Shown here: positions 5,132 to 5,624 of the stretch, one piece after another | Layout of the letters: every line of letters begins with the position of its first letter | How positions within the stretch are numbered: the first letter of the stretch is position 1 | Source: Acidimicrobiales bacterium | GTDB lineage: Bacteria; Actinomycetota; Acidimicrobiia; Acidimicrobiales; RAAP-2 | DNA length: 5,624 nt | Direction: 5' to 3' | Assembly (NCBI GenBank): GCA_030044045.1 | Contig: JASHWO010000281.1 | Location: 1-5,624 of the forward strand | Notes under the pieces: generated by a model | What the model saw: only the letters and a program-made list of their open reading frames with translations | The model's database searches: none | Told to the model about the DNA's origin: nothing | Program-made: the position numbers and the translations under genes

Positions 5132-5439
5132 TGGCGGGCTCCCTTCGGGAGCACTGCCGCTGAGCGGCGCCCTGTGCCGGCCGGTTCGCTCGTCTTCGGC
5201 TCGCTCACTGGCGGGCTCCCTTCGGGAGCACTGCCGCTGAGCGGCGCCCTGTGCCGGCCGGTTCGCTCGTCTTCGGCTCGCTCACTGGCGGGCTCCCTTC
5301 GGGAGCACTGCCGCTGAGCGGCGCCCTGTGCCGGCCGGTTCGCTCGTCTGCGGCTCGCTCACTGGCGGGCTCCCTTCGGGAGCACTGCCGCTGAGCGGCG
5401 CCCTGTGCCGGCCGGTTCGCTCGTCTGCGGCTCGCTCAC
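5132..5439. repeat. Four perfect-length 77-bp tandem repeats filling the ATPase-permease junction
   Basis: The units are 5132-5208, 5209-5285, 5286-5362 and 5363-5439, all exactly 77 bp. The only difference is one base: units 1 and 2 have T at offset 64 (5195 and 5272) and units 3 and 4 have G (5349 and 5426). Each contains two inverted repeats on the plus strand: GCTCCC-TTC-GGGAGC (first copy 5138-5152) and GCCGC-TGA-GCGGC (first copy 5156-5168). The array starts on the base before the permease ATG and ends on the first base of the GTGA that carries the ATPase stop, so it occupies the whole junction with no remainder. There are no spacers, so this is not CRISPR. Tandem duplication is certain from sequence; function is inference. 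Confidence 0.97.
5138..5152 (-). promoter_or_regulatory. Hairpin that sequesters the permease Shine-Dalgarno
   Basis: On the minus strand GCTCCC-GAA-GGGAGC forms a 6-bp stem with a 3-base loop. The right arm contains GGGAG, the Shine-Dalgarno of the permease ATG at 5131 (7-nt spacing). The left arm lies inside the last codons of mini-ORF 1, so a ribosome translating that mini-ORF would open the hairpin just before it terminates. The same element recurs every 77 bp upstream, before each mini-ORF start except the first. Confidence 0.5.
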
Positions 5440-5624
5440 TGGTCACTCACCGCCTCGGTGGGGACGACGAGGCCGTCCCGGATCCGCACCGTCCGCTCAG
5501 CCGCGGCCGCCACCTCGGGGTCGTGGGTGATCAGCACCAAGGTGCGTCCCGCCCGGTGGAGCTCGTCCATCAGGCCCAGCAGGTCGCCGGCCGAGGCCGA
5601 GTCCAGGTTCCCCGTCGGCTCGTC
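5436..5624 (-). CDS. ABC transporter ATP-binding protein, C-terminal part (MacB/LolD-like)
   Basis: The last 62 residues of an ATPase that continues beyond the right edge. The fragment opens on DEPTGNLDS: the end of Walker B with the catalytic Glu, then the D-loop. It continues with an LLGLMDELHRAGRTLVLITHD segment whose His is the H-loop switch residue, and ends RIRDGLVVPTEAVSDQ. The DEPTGNLDS-to-THD pattern is typical of MacB/LolD/FtsE-type export ATPases, and the downstream MacB-like permease confirms the context. It would hydrolyse ATP on the cytoplasmic face to drive the permease. Its TGA (5438-5436) is nested in GTGA, the start of the first repeat-encoded mini-ORF. Walker A and the signature motif lie outside the window, so completeness cannot be judged. 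Confidence 0.93.
   Translation of the reverse strand, partial: DEPTGNLDSASAGDLLGLMDELHRAGRTLVLITHDPEVAAAAERTVRIRDGLVVPTEAVSDQ

Larger units (their letters stand above)
5128..5439 (-). other. Chain of four coupled 26-codon mini-ORFs encoded by the repeat units
   Basis: On the minus strand each unit opens with GTG and stays in frame for 26 codons to a TGA that overlaps the next unit's GTG (motif GTGA). The ORFs are 5439-5359, 5362-5282, 5285-5205 and 5208-5128. The last stop overlaps the permease ATG as ATGA, and the first GTG overlaps the ATPase stop. The peptide begins MSEP[Q/K]TSEPAGTGRRSA and ends VLPKGARQ. Position 5 is Gln in the two ATPase-proximal copies and Lys in the two permease-proximal copies. 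Starts 2-4 and the permease start each have AAGGGAG 7 nt upstream; the first mini-ORF start has a weaker context (GGTGAG). I recognise no family. The peptides may have no function beyond carrying ribosomes through the junction, or they may arise only as a by-product of duplication. Confidence 0.45.

Noticed and set aside
4476..5317. Plus-strand frames running into the 77-bp array and giving a repeated Leu/Ser/Ala peptide
   Set aside because: They are antisense to the permease N-terminus and end within the array. The minus strand has SDs, starts and the stop-start chain; the plus strand has none.
5132..5439. CRISPR array
   Set aside because: The 77-bp units are directly adjacent with no variable spacers.
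5132..5439. Rho-independent terminator or attenuator between ATPase and permease
   Set aside because: The stems are short and no T tract follows on the minus strand; the hairpin sits on an SD instead, which favours a translational role.

Overview
The window is very GC-rich, uses GTG starts freely, and looks like the chromosome of a high-GC actinomycetote. An Acidimicrobiia-like lineage would fit, but that is inference because no rRNA or other taxonomic marker is present. It holds three transcription blocks and is densely coding apart from two stretches.

Block 1 (positions 1-370, minus strand) is the first 123 codons of a membrane-anchored or exported protein that continues beyond the left edge. 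Its mature part begins like a GH43-type beta-propeller glycosidase, but this is tentative. A 240-bp divergent spacer (371-610) separates it from block 2.

Block 2 (611-2025, plus strand) is a compact pair. A FabZ-type 3-hydroxyacyl-ACP dehydratase is followed 13 bp later by an exodeoxyribonuclease III (Xth). Directly behind Xth lies what appears to be the C-terminal remnant of a MazF/PemK-type toxin with no start and no antitoxin.

Block 3 (2068-5624, minus strand, convergent with block 2) is a MacB/MacA-like ABC export operon. In transcription order it reads: end of the ATPase (off the right edge), FtsX/MacB permease, a 37-codon small ORF, and an HlyD/MacA-like adaptor. The ATPase would power the permease, and the adaptor would form the extracytoplasmic part of the exporter.

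The most striking structure is the ATPase-permease junction. Four near-identical 77-bp units fill it exactly. Each minus-strand unit carries a Shine-Dalgarno (SD) sequence inside a small hairpin, and each encodes a 26-residue mini-ORF whose TGA stop overlaps the next GTG or ATG start by one nested 4-base motif (GTGA, finally ATGA). The whole chain from ATPase stop to permease start is therefore a series of five stop-start overlaps. The permease-adaptor junction has its own overlapping small ORF, so both junctions of this operon look translationally coupled through short peptides.
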